NCBI GenBank assembly: GCA_022736275.1
Contig: DZBJ01000022.1
Coordinates: forward strand, 1 to 48,668
Direction of reading: 5' to 3'
Source: Rikenella microfusus
Lineage (GTDB): Bacteria; Bacteroidota; Bacteroidia; Bacteroidales; VadinHA17
Length of the DNA: 48,668 nucleotides
Below, piece by piece: positions 26,674-35,479 of the stretch. The notes below the pieces were generated by a model that was given only the letters and a program-made list of their open reading frames with translations, ran no database searches and had not been told where the DNA came from. Each line of letters begins with the position of its first letter. The stretch's first letter is position 1. A program made the translations under genes and the position numbers.

Positions 26674-29600
26674 ATGATTAAGAAATTCAGGCTTTGGGAT
26701 AACATACTCGGTTGGACGGCCTTCGCCGTTGCGGCGGTTACATACCTGATGACCCTCGAGCCGACAACCAGTCTGTGGGACTGCGGAGAGTTCATTGCTT
26801 CAGCCTTCAGGCTTGAGGTGGGCCATCCCCCGGGAGCACCCCTGTTCATGGTACTTGGCAATTTCTTTTCCAATTTTGCGGGCGGAGACGTCACAAGGGT
26901 AGCAATGATGGTCAATGCGATGTCAGGCCTGGCAAGCGCGCTTACGATACTGTTTCTTTTCTGGACCATCACCCACCTTGCCCGGAGGATCTTCCTCAGG
27001 CAGGAGTCAGACTACACTGCCGGAAGGATCATCGCCGTGCTGGGGGCAGGACTGGCGGGAGCCATGGCCTATGCCTTCTCCGATACCTTCTGGTTCTCTG
27101 CAGTTGAGGGAGAGGTCTATGCCACCTCATCGCTCTTTACTGCAGCGGTATTCTGGGCCATTCTCAGATGGGAGGATGTGGCTGACGAACCTCATGCCGA
27201 CAGGTGGATCATCCTTATTGCCTTCATGATGGGACTCTCCCTTGGGGTGCATCTTCTTAACCTGCTGGCTATTCCCGCGATGGTTTGTGTATGGTATTTC
27301 CGCAAGTATGACTTCTCATGGAAAGGGCTGGCGGCATCACTGGCCGTCTCTGTGGCCATTCTGATTCTCATTATGTACGGAATCATCCCCGGCATCTTCA
27401 CGGTCACCTCAAAGTTCGAACTCTTCTTTGTCAACAGCCTTGGCATGCCGTTCAACAGCGGGATGTACATTCACCTGCTTCTTCTGATCGCAGCGCTTAT
27501 TCTCTCTGTATGGTACTCCTTTACGCATGAGGACGGGAAGATAGGGTTCCTGCCGGCCGCGATGACACTCCTGCTTTCCGGCATCTGGGTGCTCACCAGC
27601 TCGGTTGTGCTTGACCTGGTCATCCTTGCAGCCATAATTTTTGGCGCATGGTTTCTCTCCACACGCAGAAGGGTTGTGCTTAACACCATAATGACAGCCA
27701 TGCTGGTGATCGTCATCGGTTATTCATCCTTTGCAATAATAGTTATCAGATCAACGGCGAATCCCCCGATGAATGAGAACAACCCCTCCAATCCGTTCGC
27801 CCTGCTCTATTACCTCAACCGCGAACAGTACGGACAGCGGCCGCTGGTTCACGGCCCCTATTACAACGCCCCCGTGACTGACTATGTGAAGGGTAAGCCG
27901 ACTTATAATCCTGTTGACGGAAAGTATGTGATAACCAACCGAGAGACAAAGCGCGAATATGATGAAAGGTTCACCACACTGTTTCCGAGGATGTGGAGTG
28001 ACTCGCCTGACCACGTAAGGATTTATGAGGAGTACACAGGCAACAAGGGGAAACCGGTCAGGATCACCGATCCTCAGTCTGGAGAGCCGGCAACCGTACG
28101 TGTCCCCACCTTCGGACAGAACCTCAAATTCATGTTCCGCTACCAGTTCGGGTTTATGTACTTCAGGTATTTCATGTGGAACTTCAGCGGCCGTCAGAAT
28201 GATGTCCAGAGCTACGGCGGGCCGGTGAACGGCAACTGGATCACGGGGCTCGACTTTCTTGATGCACCGCGTATAGGCACTCTTAAGGGTATGCCTGATG
28301 ACATGAAGAACGCCCCGTCGAGGAACACCTATTTCCTTCTCCCCCTGTTGCTGGGGCTTGTCGGGTTTTTGTGGCATTTCAACCGGGATGTAAAGAACTG
28401 GTGGATAGTGTTGCTCCTCTTCGTCATGACAGGGATAGCCATAGTAATATATCTCAACCAGTACCCGAACCAGCCGCGTGAGCGCGATTATGCCTATGCG
28501 GCCTCGTTCTATGCCTTCACCATATGGATCGGGCTGGGAGTGCTGGCTCTCTTTGAACTGATGCGGAAGGCGGCAGGCGAGACACTCGCAGCAGTAGCCG
28601 CCTCTCTGCTGACATTTGCCGCAGTGCCGGCACTGATGGGTGCTGAGAACTGGGACGACCATGACCGTTCCGGGAGGTATCTTGCAAGGGACGTTGCCTT
28701 CAACTATCTGAATACCTGCAAGCCGCAGGCAATAATATTCACCGGCGGCGACAATGACACCTTCCCCCTCTGGTATGCACAGGAGGTGGAGGGGGTGCGT
28801 ACTGACGTGCGCGTCTGCAACCTGATGCTTCTCAATACCGACTGGTATATTGACCAGATGAAGATGAAGGCCTATACCTCGGAACCTCTTCCCATCAGTC
28901 TTCCCACATCATTGTACTATGACGGAGTAAATAACCAGGTGGCTGTCTATGAGCGTGTAAGCGAGCCTGCCACTGCAAAGGAGGTGATAAAATTCATCAG
29001 CAGCGGGAGTGATGTCTCAAAACTCAAGATGTACGGAGAGGACATTTACTACATCCCGACACGGACAATTCGCATTCCGGTTGACGCCGCAAAGGTGATT
29101 GCCAGCGGAACCGTAAGAACTGAAGATGCAGATAAGATTGTTCCCTATATCGATATACAGCTTAAGGGATCATGGATAGTGAAGAGCCAGCTTATTGTGC
29201 TTGACATCCTTGCCCATAACGACTGGGAGAGGCCGATATATTTTGTGGCGGGCATGCATGATGATGCTATGGGCCTTGAGGAGTACTTCCAGCTTGAGGG
29301 GCTTGCCTACCGCCTGGTACCGGTAAAGGGTGTCAACAGGGGATGGCTTGATTTCGGGAGCATTGACACTGAGATCCTTTACGATAACATGATGAACCGT
29401 TTCATGTGGCGGGGCGCTGCCGAACCGGAGGTCTACATCGATTACTACCACGGGCGCACGCTGACTGTTATCAGGACACGCCTCAACCATGCAAAGCTGG
29501 CCAAGGCGCTGGTGGCTGAAGGTGACACTGTCATGGCCAGGGAGGTCATCGACAGGTGTCTTGAGACTTTCCCGGTTTCAAAACTCGGATATGACTTCTA

Positions 29601-29880
29601 TTTTTCGGAACTGATCTCGGCCTGCTTCGCTGTGGGCGACAATGAGAGGGCGGCTACGCTTGCGCGTGAATTCTCGGATTATTACCTCGGCCGTTCAGGT
29701 TACCTGCTTGACCAGAAACCTTCCGTCAGGCTCTATGCCGGCACGGAGATTGCCAACGGGCTTCAGCTGGTGTCGCCGGTCATGCAGATGTGCTATGACA
29801 ACGGCAATGCAGCACTTGCAGAGGAGATCAGTACCAAATTCAACGAGCTCTATTCAAGATATGTCGTTATGAGTCAGTAG
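26674..29880 (+). CDS. DUF2723 multi-pass membrane protein (protein O-mannosyltransferase-like)
   Basis: The protein has about 1068 residues from the ATG at 26674; an in-frame TTG at 26596 would add 26 atypical residues. The N-terminal DUF2723 region carries TLEPTTSLWDCGEFIASAFRLEVGHPPGAPLFM, with the conserved D-C-G-E-F and GHPPG motifs of this GT-C-like family. Ten or more membrane helices alternate with loops up to about residue 650, and a soluble C-terminal region contains TGGDNDTFPLWYAQEVEGVRTDVRV and a tail with helical repeats. Members are abundant in Bacteroidota and are thought to transfer sugars from lipid carriers to exported proteins. No dedicated glycosylation genes lie beside it. 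Function is by family inference. Confidence 0.88.
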   Translation: MIKKFRLWDNILGWTAFAVAAVTYLMTLEPTTSLWDCGEFIASAFRLEVGHPPGAPLFMVLGNFFSNFAGGDVTRVAMMVNAMSGLASALTILFLFWTITHLARRIFLRQESDYTAGRIIAVLGAGLAGAMAYAFSDTFWFSAVEGEVYATSSLFTAAVFWAILRWEDVADEPHADRWIILIAFMMGLSLGVHLLNLLAIPAMVCVWYFRKYDFSWKGLAASLAVSVAILILIMYGIIPGIFTVTSKFELFFVNSLGMPFNSGMYIHLLLLIAALILSVWYSFTHEDGKIGFLPAAMTLLLSGIWVLTSSVVLDLVILAAIIFGAWFLSTRRRVVLNTIMTAMLVIVIGYSSFAIIVIRSTANPPMNENNPSNPFALLYYLNREQYGQRPLVHGPYYNAPVTDYVKGKPTYNPVDGKYVITNRETKREYDERFTTLFPRMWSDSPDHVRIYEEYTGNKGKPVRITDPQSGEPATVRVPTFGQNLKFMFRYQFGFMYFRYFMWNFSGRQNDVQSYGGPVNGNWITGLDFLDAPRIGTLKGMPDDMKNAPSRNTYFLLPLLLGLVGFLWHFNRDVKNWWIVLLLFVMTGIAIVIYLNQYPNQPRERDYAYAASFYAFTIWIGLGVLALFELMRKAAGETLAAVAASLLTFAAVPALMGAENWDDHDRSGRYLARDVAFNYLNTCKPQAIIFTGGDNDTFPLWYAQEVEGVRTDVRVCNLMLLNTDWYIDQMKMKAYTSEPLPISLPTSLYYDGVNNQVAVYERVSEPATAKEVIKFISSGSDVSKLKMYGEDIYYIPTRTIRIPVDAAKVIASGTVRTEDADKIVPYIDIQLKGSWIVKSQLIVLDILAHNDWERPIYFVAGMHDDAMGLEEYFQLEGLAYRLVPVKGVNRGWLDFGSIDTEILYDNMMNRFMWRGAAEPEVYIDYYHGRTLTVIRTRLNHAKLAKALVAEGDTVMAREVIDRCLETFPVSKLGYDFYFSELISACFAVGDNERAATLAREFSDYYLGRSGYLLDQKPSVRLYAGTEIANGLQLVSPVMQMCYDNGNAALAEEISTKFNELYSRYVVMSQ

Positions 29881-29883
29881 GTT

Positions 29884-29970
29884 CAGTCAGCAGTCAGCAG
29901 TCAGCAGCCGGCAGTCGTTCTTGTTGTCCTAAATCAAGACTGCAGACTGTGGACTGTAGACTGGCGACTG
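29884..29970. repeat. Symmetric heptad-repeat palindrome between convergent genes
   Basis: CAGTC-type pentamers begin at 29884, 29891, 29898, 29905 (CAGCC) and 29912, exactly seven bases apart. After a 21-base spacer, GACTG begins at 29938, 29945, 29952, 29959 and 29966, again seven apart. The two sets are mirror-symmetric and could fold into one imperfect stem of about 33 pairs. It fills the gap between the stop codons of the DUF2723 gene (29880) and the receiver-domain gene (29971). A bidirectional terminator or a dispersed repeat are the main explanations. Confidence 0.85.
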
Positions 29971-30375
29971 TCAGTCGTACGCCTGGTACGCCGGCCTCGG
30001 GGCGAGATATTTCTCAAGGATAAGGTGGATCTTGTCAGGGAAGACAGGCTTGAGGTTGTACTCAGTACAACCTGCTATATATGCCTCGTTCTTGGTCTGT
30101 TCGGAGTAGTAGGCCGTGATCAGAATAACCGGTGCCGAACGGTTCACCTGGCGGAATGCCCTCGTACAGTCAATACCGTTGATCAGGGGAACGAGAAAAT
30201 CCATGAATACAAGGTCAAAAACAACCTTTCCCGTGGTTATTGCGTCAACAAACTCCTTGCCGTTACGGAAGAGGGAAACCTCAGCGCCGGTCTCCTTGAG
30301 CAGTGTTTCGTAGTATTTCAGTGATGCGATGTCGTCTTCGACGATAGCAATCCTTTTACCTGTAATATTCAACAT
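29971..30375 (-). CDS. Stand-alone response-regulator receiver protein
   Basis: The 134-residue protein consists of one receiver domain (CheY-like): acidic pair EDD near residues 13-15, phosphoacceptor Asp in FMDFLVP near residue 58, conserved Thr/Ser region LITAYYS and Lys in YNLKPV. There is no output domain, so it must act by protein contact or phosphotransfer to another factor. No kinase lies next to it. It ends at the heptad-repeat element. Partner unknown. Confidence 0.9.
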   Translation of the reverse strand: MLNITGKRIAIVEDDIASLKYYETLLKETGAEVSLFRNGKEFVDAITTGKVVFDLVFMDFLVPLINGIDCTRAFRQVNRSAPVILITAYYSEQTKNEAYIAGCTEYNLKPVFPDKIHLILEKYLAPRPAYQAYD

Positions 30376-30555
30376 CGTGTATAAAGTGAACCCGGGGTTA
30401 ATGATCCGAACTCAGCGTAAAAGTATCCGGCGAGGGCTAACAAGGTTAGTTAAATATTTCCCAAATTTCAACTTTGAGAACAACTTATTAACAACAACTT
30501 TTAAACAATAAATTCAGGAGAAGTTAATATTCAGATAATGAAGGTGAGAGCATGA

Positions 30556-30786
30556 TCAATGACACTCCCACTGCGTGGTGACGCCATTGTAGGTGGTGGG
30601 GGTCATTGCTTTTATGGCGATAAGTTCCTCGTCGCAGTATTCAGCTTCAGTGCCCCAGGCTATAGGGTTACCATTCTCATATGAGACTGTCTGACAGACC
30701 TGGCAGCCGTCTCCAAGCATATCACATGAAGTAAAGCTGCAGGTTATAAAAAGCAGTACAGCGATATAAAAAAGCTTCCTTTTCAT
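30556..30786 (-). CDS. Small cysteine-rich lipoprotein
   Basis: The 76-residue protein has a lipoprotein signal (MKRKLFYIAVLLFITCSFTSC; likely lipidated Cys21). The mature part has about 55 residues with further cysteines in GCQVCQ, AEYCDEE and WECH, which could form disulfides in the periplasm. I do not recognise a family. A TACTTTTG -7 element on the minus strand lies about 20 bases upstream, supporting a real gene. It appears monocistronic. Confidence 0.65.
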   Translation of the reverse strand: MKRKLFYIAVLLFITCSFTSCDMLGDGCQVCQTVSYENGNPIAWGTEAEYCDEELIAIKAMTPTTYNGVTTQWECH

Positions 30787-30805
30787 CTTTTATCAGGTAT
30801 AACGG

Positions 30806-30813
30806 CAAAAGTA
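30806..30813 (-). promoter_or_regulatory. -7 element for the small lipoprotein gene
   Basis: The minus strand reads TACTTTTG, a perfect TAnnTTTG match about 20 bases before the lipoprotein ATG. A degenerate -33 (TTCG) lies about 18 bases further upstream. Confidence 0.5.
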
Positions 30814-30901
30814 AAAAAAAAGTATCACTGCCGAAGTGCAGCATTTTTCATAAATTAGAGTCATTATTCTGAATAACAGCTAAACCTTTAAAAATAATAT
30901 C

Positions 30902-31336
30902 ATGGAAGAGAACACAATATCACAGGCACCGGTATCGGCCGAAGAAAGCAGGATGAAGAAGCATGTCTCTGTGGCTGCCATCCTTCAGATTGTCTTCGGC
31001 TCTATGAATGTCATTGCCGCACTGGCCATAGCTTTCGCCTTTGGCTTTGTCGATCAGTTTGTAGATGATCCTACTGCAGTGAAAGTCATGGGAATTGTCG
31101 GGACACCCCTGGTAGTTCTGTTTCTGCTTTTCGGCGGAGCAATGATAGCAGGCGGTATCGGGTTGCTGACCTGCAAGCCGTGGGCAAGGATTCTTACGCT
31201 TGTCATGTCGGCAATCGGACTCCTGAACATACCCATCGGAACCCTAAAGGGAGTTTATATAATCTGGGTGCTGGTGCAGTCGGAGACTGTTACCCTTTTT
31301 GAAAAAGGCTGTCCGAAAACAACAACTGCTCTTTAG
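30902..31336 (+). CDS. Small integral membrane protein, unknown function
   Basis: The 144-residue protein has a short polar N-terminus and about four membrane helices: near residues 24-45 (VAAILQIVFGSMNVIAALAI), 62-80, 85-100 and 105-125. The pattern VFGGAMIAGGIGLLTCKPWARILTL resembles small DUF-type membrane proteins with GG-rich helices seen in Bacteroidota. No catalytic motif is visible. It is divergent from the lipoprotein gene and followed 64 bases later by ettA. Confidence 0.65.
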   Translation: MEENTISQAPVSAEESRMKKHVSVAAILQIVFGSMNVIAALAIAFAFGFVDQFVDDPTAVKVMGIVGTPLVVLFLLFGGAMIAGGIGLLTCKPWARILTLVMSAIGLLNIPIGTLKGVYIIWVLVQSETVTLFEKGCPKTTTAL

Positions 31337-31371
31337 AAGTTCTCCTCCTGCTTTCAGGCTGACAAAATGAT

Positions 31372-31379
31372 TATTTTTG
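31372..31379 (+). promoter_or_regulatory. -7 element for ettA
   Basis: TATTTTTG matches TAnnTTTG in full and lies 21 bases before the ettA ATG at 31401. The -33 position is weak (CTTTC near 31351-31355). Confidence 0.45.
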
Positions 31380-31400
31380 TCGTCGCTAACATACATTTAT

Positions 31401-33083
31401 ATGGCTGACGACAAGAAGATCATTTTTTCCATGTACAGGGTAAGCAAGAGCTACCCTCCTCACAAACAGGTTTTAAAGGACATTTCGCTCTCCTTCTTTC
31501 TGGGAGCCAAGATCGGCATCATCGGTCTTAACGGCTCAGGAAAGTCGACACTGCTGAAGATCATTGCAGGTATTGAGAAGGAGTTTCAGGGCGAAGTGGT
31601 ATTCTCCACGGGTTACACCGTGGGGCACCTGCCCCAGGATCCGCTGATGGATGAGCGGCGCACCGTCCGTGAGATAGTGGAGGAGGGGGCTGCCGAGGTT
31701 GTTGCGGTGCTGAAGGAATATGAAGGGATAAACCTCCGCTTCGGCGAGCCGGAGGTCTATGAGAATCCGGATGCGATGGAGAAACTCATTGCCAGGCAGG
31801 CTGCGCTGCAGGAGAAGATCGAGGCACTCGACGGATGGAATCTTAACCACCGCCTTGAGCAGGCCATGGACGCACTGAACTGCCCCGAACCCTCATCACC
31901 CGTTAATGTCCTCTCCGGTGGTGAACGGCGCCGCGTCGCGCTGTGCCGCCTGCTGTTGCTGCAGCCTGATGTGCTGCTTCTTGATGAACCGACAAACCAC
32001 CTCGATGCCGAAAGCGTCCAGTGGCTCGAGACCCATCTGAAACAGTATGCCGGCACTGTGATCTGCATCACCCACGACAGGTATTTCCTGGATAATGTTG
32101 CAGGATGGATACTGGAGCTTGACCGCGGAGAAGGCATACCCTGGAAGGGCAACTATACCTCGTGGCTTGAACAGAAATCCAAGAGGCTCGAGCTGGAGGA
32201 GAAGGGCAATGTCCGGCGCCGCAAGACCCTGGAGCATGAGCTTGAATGGGTGCGGATGTCACCGAAGGCGCGTCATGCCAAATCAAAGGCCCGCCTGAGC
32301 GCATACGAGAACCTTCTCAACCAGGACGTCAAGCAGAAGGAGGAGAAGCTTGAGATTTTCATCCCCAACGGACCACGGCTCGGAGACAAGGTTATCCGTG
32401 CCAAGGGGGTATCAAAGGCCTTCGGGGATAAAATACTCTTTGAAGGACTGGAGTTCAATCTCCCGCCTAACGGAATTGTTGGTGTGATAGGTCCCAACGG
32501 CGCCGGCAAGACAACCCTTTTCAGGATGATAATGGGTCAGGAGATGACTGACAGGGGAACTTTTGAGGTCGGCGATACGGTGACCCTGGGCTATGTCGAT
32601 CAGGCTCATGCAGATATTGATCCGAGGAAGAGCGTTTACGAGGTAATATCCGGCGGGGTTGACGAAGTTATGATTGGCAACAGGCCGGTCAACGCACGTG
32701 CATATGCCGCACGTTTCAACTTCACCGGCGCTGACCAGGAGAAGAAGTGCGGAGTGCTCTCAGGCGGTGAGCGTAACAGGCTTCATTTATCACTGACACT
32801 CAAGAGCGGGGCGAACGTTCTGCTGCTTGATGAGCCAACCAATGATATAGATGTCAATACTTTGCGGGCCCTTGAGGAGGGTCTTGACAACTTTGCGGGT
32901 TGTGCCGTAATTATTTCGCATGACCGCTGGTTCCTTGACCGCGTGGCAACACATATACTTGCCTTCGAGGGCGAATCGAAGGTGGTCTGGTTCGAAGGAA
33001 GCTTCTCGGAGTATGACGAGAACTTCCGCAAGCGTACCGCCAACGCCGGCCCCGTACGGATGAAATACAAGCGGCTCACCTGA
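31401..33083 (+). CDS. ettA: Energy-dependent translational throttle protein EttA (ABC-F)
   Basis: The 560-residue cytosolic ABC-F protein starts from the ATG at 31401 (an in-frame start at 31377 lies inside the promoter). Two ATPase domains are joined by a linker: Walker A GLNGSGKST and GPNGAGKTT, signatures LSGGERRRV and LSGGERNRL, and Walker B LLLDEPTNHLD and LLLDEPTNDID. The linker contains the ribosome-contacting region ARHAKSKARLSAYENLLNQ, as in EttA. EttA binds the ribosomal E site and gates entry into elongation according to ATP level. Length matches EttA (about 555). Confidence 0.95.
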   Translation: MADDKKIIFSMYRVSKSYPPHKQVLKDISLSFFLGAKIGIIGLNGSGKSTLLKIIAGIEKEFQGEVVFSTGYTVGHLPQDPLMDERRTVREIVEEGAAEVVAVLKEYEGINLRFGEPEVYENPDAMEKLIARQAALQEKIEALDGWNLNHRLEQAMDALNCPEPSSPVNVLSGGERRRVALCRLLLLQPDVLLLDEPTNHLDAESVQWLETHLKQYAGTVICITHDRYFLDNVAGWILELDRGEGIPWKGNYTSWLEQKSKRLELEEKGNVRRRKTLEHELEWVRMSPKARHAKSKARLSAYENLLNQDVKQKEEKLEIFIPNGPRLGDKVIRAKGVSKAFGDKILFEGLEFNLPPNGIVGVIGPNGAGKTTLFRMIMGQEMTDRGTFEVGDTVTLGYVDQAHADIDPRKSVYEVISGGVDEVMIGNRPVNARAYAARFNFTGADQEKKCGVLSGGERNRLHLSLTLKSGANVLLLDEPTNDIDVNTLRALEEGLDNFAGCAVIISHDRWFLDRVATHILAFEGESKVVWFEGSFSEYDENFRKRTANAGPVRMKYKRLT

Positions 33084-33127
33084 TCTTCAGTCGCCGGTGC
33101 TGAAAATATCATAATAATCATCTTGAC

Positions 33128-33153
33128 GGTACTGTTATTCTAAAAACAGTACC
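33128..33153 (+). terminator. Hairpin after ettA
   Basis: GGTACTGTT (33128-33136) pairs with AACAGTACC (33145-33153), a perfect 9-base-pair stem with an 8-base loop, 45 bases after the ettA stop. The following bases are TTCG, not a U-run, so it may be a 3'-end stabiliser rather than an intrinsic terminator. Confidence 0.45.
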
Positions 33154-33168
33154 TTCGCACATTGTCAT

Positions 33169-33209
33169 ATTGTGACCACACTAAAGGTCAGCTGAGTTGA
33201 AGTCACAAT
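33169..33209. promoter_or_regulatory. Inverted repeat upstream of the sulfur-reductase operon
   Basis: ATTGTGAC (33169-33176) and GTCACAAT (33202-33209) are perfect reverse complements with 25 bases between. Each half contains TGTGA/TCACA, like Crp-family half-sites but with a spacing of three turns between arms, not the usual six bases. It could be an operator for the operon starting at 33242. Confidence 0.4.
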
Positions 33210-33241
33210 GCTCTTGAATTTTAGCAAAAACCGTATATAGA

Positions 33242-35479
33242 ATGGCAACACGCAGGCAATTCATAAGGATCTCCGCCATCGGAGCCGGGGCGGTCATGGC
33301 CGGAGCGGCCGGTTTAAAGCTGCTGGCTTCGGACCTGACTGAAGGGCAGAAGGCTACCCTTGCCGCACTTACCGGCCGAACCCCGACATATTGTGAGGTA
33401 TGCTTCTGGAAATGTGCGGGATGGGTCTATAAGGATGAGAAGGGATCAATAAAGAAGATCATTGGCAACAATGAGGACCTCAACTGCAACGGCCGGTTCT
33501 GCCCCCGGGGCACCGGAGGTGTTGGCATGTATCACGACGAAGACCGTCTCCGCACTCCTCTGATCCGCGTTGAAGAGCGGGGTAAGCAGAGTTTCCGCGA
33601 AGCAACCTGGGAAGAGGCGTTTGACTATATTTCTGAAAAGATAAAGGCGATTTCCGCCGAACACGGTCCCGAGTGCATCGCTCTGTTCACCCACGGTTCA
33701 GGAGGGAAATATTTCTCGACACTGCTGCGTGCCCTGGGGTCACCCCATATTGCCGCTCCGTCTTACGCTCAGTGCCGCGGACCGCGCGAGGTGGCCTTCC
33801 AGGCAACCTTCGGAGAGGCACTGGAGAGCCCTGAGCCTCTTGATATCCGTGATACCAAATGCCTTGTCCTGATCGGAAGTCACCTGGGTGAGAACATGCA
33901 TAACGGACAGGTACAGGAGATGTCTGACGCCATCGACAAGGGTGCCACCATCATCACCGTTGACCCGCGCTTCTCCACCGCTGCCGGCAAGTCAAAGTAC
34001 TGGCTGCCAATAAAGCCGGCCACTGACCTGGCGCTGCTGCTGGCATGGATCAACGTCATCATCAGCGAGGAGCTGTATGACAAACCGTATGTTGAGAAGT
34101 ACACCTATGGATTTGAGTACCTTAAGGAGCATGTTAAAAATATGACTCCTGAATGGGCTTACGGAATAACCACTATTGATCCGACAGTCATCCGTGAGAC
34201 AGCCCGCGAGATGGCCAACGCCTCTCCGGCAGTAATAGTCCATCCGGGGCGCCATGTCACATGGTACGGCGATGACACGCAGCGGCTCAGGGCCGTGGCC
34301 ATACTAAACGCCCTTCTCGGTTCATGGGGCCGCAGGGGCGGATTCTTTCGCACTGAGACCTTCGAGCTGCCCGAGCCGCCGCATCCTGCCTATCCCACAC
34401 CAAAGAGAACATGGCGGACGGAGTTTCCGGATCTGTATAAGCTAGCCGATACGGTGCTGGCCAATGGTGTCTGTGATGCCACTGTCCCGGACCCGAGCCG
34501 CAACTGCAAGTTCCAGGCATGGATTGTCAATGGCACAAACCTGATGGAGACTCTCCCAAACCAGGAGAACACCCTCAAGGCCATACAGGCCCTCCAGCTG
34601 CTGGTGGTTGTTGATACAATGCCCATGGAGATTACTGGCTGGGCTGACGTGGTACTCCCTGAGTGCACTTACCTCGAGAGATATGATGATCTCAGGGTTG
34701 GGCCGCACAGGAAACCACAGATTGCACTCAGGTCACCCGCCGCAGAGCCGTCTCATAATACCAAACCGGCATTTTACATGGCCAGGGAGCTGGCAAAGAG
34801 ACTGGGTGTGATTGAATATTTCCCGTTTGAAAAGATTGAGGACCAGCTCGACTGGCAGCTGAAGCAGGTGGGAAGCAGCCTCGAAGAGATGAAGAGGACA
34901 GGCGTCAAGACCTTTGACCGCACAGCCGACAACCTCTATTTCTATCCCGATGAGGATGTGGAGTTCTACACGGCTACCGGAAAGATAGAACTCTATTCAA
35001 CAGCCCTGGAAGAGGCAGGCTTTGACCCTATGCCAAAGTATACGGCTCATGAGGAGCCGCCGGCCGGTTTCTACCGCCTCAATTACGGACGGGCCCCGAT
35101 GCATACTTTCAGTCGTACTTCCAATAATCCCAACCTCACCGACCTTATGGATGAAAACAGCGTGTGGGTAAACCCGCGGGTTGCAAAGGAATGGGGACTC
35201 AGCACGGGACAGTACGTCCACCTGGTAAATCAGGACGGCAGGAAGTCGGAGTTTCCGATCAGGGTCAGGGTGACGGAGCGGATCCGCTGGGATTCGGTAT
35301 ACATGGTTCATGGGTTTGGCCACCAGGAGAAGAAACTGCGACGATGTTACGGGAAGGGGGCCAGCGACACAAATCTTATTACTAAGGTGCTTGTCGATCC
35401 CGTCATGGGAGGCACAGGTATGCGCGGCAACTTCGTGACATTCATCACTGATCTCAAGGGAGAGGAGGTGATATCATGA
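33242..35479 (+). CDS. Molybdopterin oxidoreductase, thiosulfate/polysulfide reductase catalytic subunit (PsrA/PhsA-like)
   Basis: The 745-residue enzyme has a Tat signal at the N-terminus (TRRQFIRISAIGAGAV), so it is folded before export. A [4Fe-4S] site is built from Cys51, Cys54, Cys58 and Cys87, and the molybdenum ligand is probably Cys178 in SYAQCRGPRE, as in PsrA/PhsA. The middle and C-terminal molybdopterin-dinucleotide domains (WADVVLPECTYLERYDDL, GRAPMHTFSRTSNNPNLTD) are complete. Genes for an Fe-S subunit and an NrfD membrane anchor follow, overlapping or within 10 bases, giving the usual three-subunit quinol-linked complex. Neighbouring YeeE and rhodanese-like genes favour a sulfur substrate; arsenate or tetrathionate reductase are less likely alternatives. 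Confidence 0.9.
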   Translation: MATRRQFIRISAIGAGAVMAGAAGLKLLASDLTEGQKATLAALTGRTPTYCEVCFWKCAGWVYKDEKGSIKKIIGNNEDLNCNGRFCPRGTGGVGMYHDEDRLRTPLIRVEERGKQSFREATWEEAFDYISEKIKAISAEHGPECIALFTHGSGGKYFSTLLRALGSPHIAAPSYAQCRGPREVAFQATFGEALESPEPLDIRDTKCLVLIGSHLGENMHNGQVQEMSDAIDKGATIITVDPRFSTAAGKSKYWLPIKPATDLALLLAWINVIISEELYDKPYVEKYTYGFEYLKEHVKNMTPEWAYGITTIDPTVIRETAREMANASPAVIVHPGRHVTWYGDDTQRLRAVAILNALLGSWGRRGGFFRTETFELPEPPHPAYPTPKRTWRTEFPDLYKLADTVLANGVCDATVPDPSRNCKFQAWIVNGTNLMETLPNQENTLKAIQALQLLVVVDTMPMEITGWADVVLPECTYLERYDDLRVGPHRKPQIALRSPAAEPSHNTKPAFYMARELAKRLGVIEYFPFEKIEDQLDWQLKQVGSSLEEMKRTGVKTFDRTADNLYFYPDEDVEFYTATGKIELYSTALEEAGFDPMPKYTAHEEPPAGFYRLNYGRAPMHTFSRTSNNPNLTDLMDENSVWVNPRVAKEWGLSTGQYVHLVNQDGRKSEFPIRVRVTERIRWDSVYMVHGFGHQEKKLRRCYGKGASDTNLITKVLVDPVMGGTGMRGNFVTFITDLKGEEVIS

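Noticed and set aside
27751..28662. 303-codon antisense frame inside the DUF2723 gene
   Set aside because: The sense strand encodes continuous conserved membrane-protein sequence; the antisense product has His/Arg-rich composition typical of shadow frames.
29884..29970. CRISPR or tandem satellite explanation of the CAGTC/GACTG arrays
   Set aside because: The units are only seven bases apart and mirror-symmetric, so they fit neither CRISPR spacing nor a simple one-direction satellite.
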